A DNA stretch of 36,611 nt, from NCBI GenBank assembly GCA_028280565.1, contig JANQLQ010000011.1, positions 1-36,611 on the forward strand, given 5' to 3'. Both the position numbers and the translations under genes were made by a program. The notes under the pieces are model-generated. The model was not told where the DNA came from. It ran no database searches and saw nothing but the letters and a program-made list of their open reading frames with translations. The DNA comes from Fulvivirga sp. (GTDB lineage Bacteria; Bacteroidota; Bacteroidia; Cytophagales; Cyclobacteriaceae). Shown here in pieces: positions 34,061 through 36,611 of the stretch (the first letter of the stretch is position 1; every line of letters begins with the position of its first letter).

Positions 34061-36448
34061 CTATTTCTTCATGATTTTAATACTTTGTTGTGTGTCCCCT
34101 GCTGATACTCTTACTATGTACATGCCCGGGGTAAGTTGCCCTAGAATATCCCACCTATGATACCCTGCTTCCAAGGAATGGTCAACCACAGTCTTTACCT
34201 CTTCCCCGATAACATTGTAAAGGCCTATGTGAGTAAAAGAAGCTTCTTCCAATTTTATTTCTATTTGATGTCCCGTCACGGAAAGCATGCTCTCATTGCC
34301 ATCTTCAAGTATTTCACTTCCTAGGCCCAGTCGAGCAGTAGATGGGGTATCCAGTCCATCCAGGTAGGCCCTTACCGGGGTGCTGAACGATAAATTATCA
34401 AACAGGTCCCAATTGACAGACCAGCTCATTACTCCCCGGAGATCCCGATAGGTCCGGCTCATTTGATAATACTGCCCTGCAAAGGAAGTCCCATTGATAA
34501 TATGGTCGAGAGCATTGATCACCCCTTGCGGGCCTGTATAGCCGCCACCTGCTTGGACGAAGGCAGGTACACCGATCAATACTTGGTCAGGGCGAAGGGG
34601 TGGAAAGAATTTGCTTGCATCTCGAGTGATGGGGAACCCCCTGAGTAGCATATCCACCAGCGCCACGTAAAAATTAGCATCTCCCATGTTGTGGAATTGA
34701 TCATCTAACCCTGTGATCGGCCCGGAGTTATAATACTGTACCTGGAGAAAGGTCAGCCTGTCACGAAGGGCGTGGATCAAGGGCAGGTAGGCGCCTGCTC
34801 TCCGGTCCGCTCCCGGCGAAATACCTCCATAAAATGAGTACCCCAGCTGTACAAAAAATGTTTCCGGTGCCATGGTAAGAATGAAATCATCTCCAAAATG
34901 ATTGCAGACCCGCTCAACGGCTTGGATGGTATTGACGATCACTGGTGTGGTCGGGTTCCTGAAATCCGTATCACCTAAGTCAAAAGACAGGGATTGTCCT
35001 TCGAAGTCAATGTCCATGCCGTCAAAGCCGTATTCCTCTACGATCGTAATCATGGAGGTCACAAACTTATCCCTTGCCGAGGTAGTGTTTAACCGTATTT
35101 TGCCCTCGGCACCACCAAGAGAGATGATGACCTTTTTCCCCCTGCTTTGCAGCCAGCGCACATCGGATTTGAAGTCATCATCAAAGTAATTCAGCTCGCT
35201 AAATTGGGGGTCCAGTTTGAATTCTATTTCACCGTCCGTAGGAGATACCCGGGCTACAGCAAAAGATACATTGATGACGTCCCAGTTTGGGGAGACCTCC
35301 CTTAAAGGAAAGAAAGTAGAACCATTATCGAAATTATGCCAGTAGCCGTTCATGATCCTGGCGGGTAGGTCTACCGGTGGAGGGGGCGGCACCGACCCTG
35401 CTGAAATCCGTACAGGAGCCGAATTTCCGGTTGCCCCTTGGTCATCCGTAGCCACGGCAGTAAGGGTATGATTCCCCTCGGTGGCCAGCCACGTGACCTG
35501 GTAAGGAAACGTATCATCTTGGCCAATAGGGGCGCCATTTACAAAAAACTCCACTTTCACCACGGTTCCGTCACTATCGTTAGCAGCTACCTCTATCGTT
35601 ACGACCTGTCCTACACTGTAATTGGCGCCCTCCACAGGTTGAATAATCGCTACGGTTGGGGATTGATTCCCCGGGTTTCCACTGCAAGGACCCACTAAGA
35701 TCCAAGCATCTTCCCAATGATTGCCTGTACCCGGCGCATAAGCCCACGCCGCTCCATTACACCACCCGCTGTTGGGGAAAGGCCTGCATTCATACAGGTT
35801 CCCTGCATTTTGCACGCGGCTACCTTGCTGGTAGCCTCCATTTTCCATGTATTGCGGAGCCTCACAATTGCCCACAGGATCGCTTGGCGACACACTGATG
35901 GTAACAACTGCAGAGGTGGCTGTCGCTCCAGCGTCATCCGTGGCTACAGCAGTAAGGCTATAGCTACCTTGTACAGCAATCCAGCTTACCGTGTAGGGTG
36001 CCGAGATATCTTCACCGATCAAGTCATTACCAACAAAAAAGGCCACTTTGGTGATCGCCCCGTCGGCGTCACTGGCATCGGCAGAAACCGTCACACTTTC
36101 CCCCACAGTGAATATGGTCCCACTCCCGGGACTGACCAGGCTTACCAAGGGAGGTTGGTTGCCAGCTCCTCCACACGGACCTATCGTTTTCCAGACCCCT
36201 TCCCGGTTAGTTACCGGGTCATTATTACGCGTCCACCATTGGGCTTCATATTCGACCCCTTGGTAGGAGACCCTGTCCCCTCCAAGATAGGTTTCGTTAG
36301 CTGACCATTGGGGTGCGGTACACGCCTCTTCCAAAGCCGTGCGGACCACATTAGAGTTGCTTGCTAGCACGGGTGTTTTCATCCATAGGACCAGGATGAA
36401 TGCAACTAGTATCGTTAATAGGAATGGAATGAAATTATTCTTATCCAT
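34061..36448 (-). CDS. Modular secreted GH18 chitinase with T9SS sorting domain
   Basis: A 795-residue extracellular chitinase. In order: signal peptide (about 1-30); a chitin-binding CBM5/12-like module (about 43-92, WSANETYLGGDRVSYQG...WW); an Ig-like domain (about 98-187); a second, Cys-rich carbohydrate-binding module (about 195-255, ending AWAYAPGTGNHWEDAW); a second Ig-like domain (about 264-350); a Pro-rich linker; the GH18 barrel (about 362-700) with the intact DxxDxDxE signature DGMDIDFE at 476-483 (E483 as catalytic acid) and SLGG at about 443-446; and a type A T9SS C-terminal sorting domain (about 720-795). It would be exported by T9SS and cleave chitin. First gene of a two-gene minus-strand unit with the astacin gene. 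Confidence 0.95.
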   Translation of the reverse strand: MDKNNFIPFLLTILVAFILVLWMKTPVLASNSNVVRTALEEACTAPQWSANETYLGGDRVSYQGVEYEAQWWTRNNDPVTNREGVWKTIGPCGGAGNQPPLVSLVSPGSGTIFTVGESVTVSADASDADGAITKVAFFVGNDLIGEDISAPYTVSWIAVQGSYSLTAVATDDAGATATSAVVTISVSPSDPVGNCEAPQYMENGGYQQGSRVQNAGNLYECRPFPNSGWCNGAAWAYAPGTGNHWEDAWILVGPCSGNPGNQSPTVAIIQPVEGANYSVGQVVTIEVAANDSDGTVVKVEFFVNGAPIGQDDTFPYQVTWLATEGNHTLTAVATDDQGATGNSAPVRISAGSVPPPPPVDLPARIMNGYWHNFDNGSTFFPLREVSPNWDVINVSFAVARVSPTDGEIEFKLDPQFSELNYFDDDFKSDVRWLQSRGKKVIISLGGAEGKIRLNTTSARDKFVTSMITIVEEYGFDGMDIDFEGQSLSFDLGDTDFRNPTTPVIVNTIQAVERVCNHFGDDFILTMAPETFFVQLGYSFYGGISPGADRRAGAYLPLIHALRDRLTFLQVQYYNSGPITGLDDQFHNMGDANFYVALVDMLLRGFPITRDASKFFPPLRPDQVLIGVPAFVQAGGGYTGPQGVINALDHIINGTSFAGQYYQMSRTYRDLRGVMSWSVNWDLFDNLSFSTPVRAYLDGLDTPSTARLGLGSEILEDGNESMLSVTGHQIEIKLEEASFTHIGLYNVIGEEVKTVVDHSLEAGYHRWDILGQLTPGMYIVRVSAGDTQQSIKIMKK

Positions 36449-36611
36449 GTTTCAAAAGGTTTATTTAAAGGCTGTAGAGCCCTGGTGTCCAGTCAAGCCT
36501 CAAATAACGGCTAATCCGGGGTATCTTTTGCGGAATCTCTGCGTTACAAAAAGCCTTACGTAGCTATGGCTATGTGCGTTTTTTGCGCCTTGACCTTCCA
36601 CAAAACCTACG
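36449..36611. repeat. Upstream region of the chitinase gene with repeat-like sequence
   Basis: The chitinase promoter should lie here on the minus strand, but I see no clear box. The end of the window holds 'ggaatctctgcgttacaaaaag' and an imperfect inverted repeat (about 36548-36584, cttacgtagc / gctatgtgcg) of a kind common in Cytophagia intergenic repeats. No gene is visible. Confidence 0.35.

Noticed and set aside
35717-36304. 195-codon plus-strand frame over the chitinase gene
   Set aside because: Antisense to the conserved modular chitinase; no domain recognised.

Overview
This window looks like chromosome from a member of the Bacteroidota, probably the class Cytophagia (Fulvivirga/Reichenbachiella-like). 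The reasons are gene content and style: a gliding-type GldC protein, a TonB-dependent receptor with an N-terminal carboxypeptidase-regulatory-like domain, a chitinase ending in a type IX secretion (T9SS) sorting domain, GSCFA and DUF3098/DUF2147/DUF6048-like proteins, and TAnnTTTG-type -7 promoter boxes. This placement is inferred from the sequence; no database search was possible.

Layout. 1-637: repeat-rich leader with a hairpin, one copy of a dispersed repeat and the promoter/leader of hppA. 638-5041: a K+-dependent-type membrane pyrophosphatase, a secreted DUF2147 protein, and an ECF sigma factor with its membrane partner. 5042-5491: terminator and a second repeat copy. 5492-11493: a housekeeping run ftsX - DUF3098 - uppP - truB - ribF - acetoacetyl-CoA synthetase - gldC. 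12024-16452: a TonB-dependent receptor paired with an SGNH/GDSL-type lipoprotein. 16453-17894: 1.4 kb without a convincing gene, holding a terminator, an orphan terminator and a third repeat copy.

17895-21522 (minus strand): a tight four-gene unit etfB - etfA - bifunctional nuclease (DUF151+UVR) - nucleoside transporter. 21617-23161: a small TPR protein, then rpsF - rpsR - rplI with a terminator. 23328-26422: a GSCFA protein overlapping a DUF255/YyaL-type lipoprotein. 26423-27140: a near-identical tandem pair of about 250-bp units carrying REP-like hairpins. 27141-32466: priA, a lipoprotein/outer-membrane pair (DUF6452-like and DUF6048-like), a Uma2-family protein and rsmG. 32738-36448 (minus strand): a modular secreted GH18 chitinase followed by a lipoprotein astacin metalloprotease with a ricin-type lectin domain, which together suggest extracellular degradation of chitin and protein.

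Most of the window is ordinary core genome. I did not find a clearly new multi-gene system. The best second-look items are the MITE-like dispersed repeat, the tandem REP-like units, a possible attenuator before hppA, a GDSL-family lipoprotein that seems to lack its oxyanion-hole Asn beside a TonB receptor, the chitinase/astacin pair, and a structured element between rsmG and the astacin gene.
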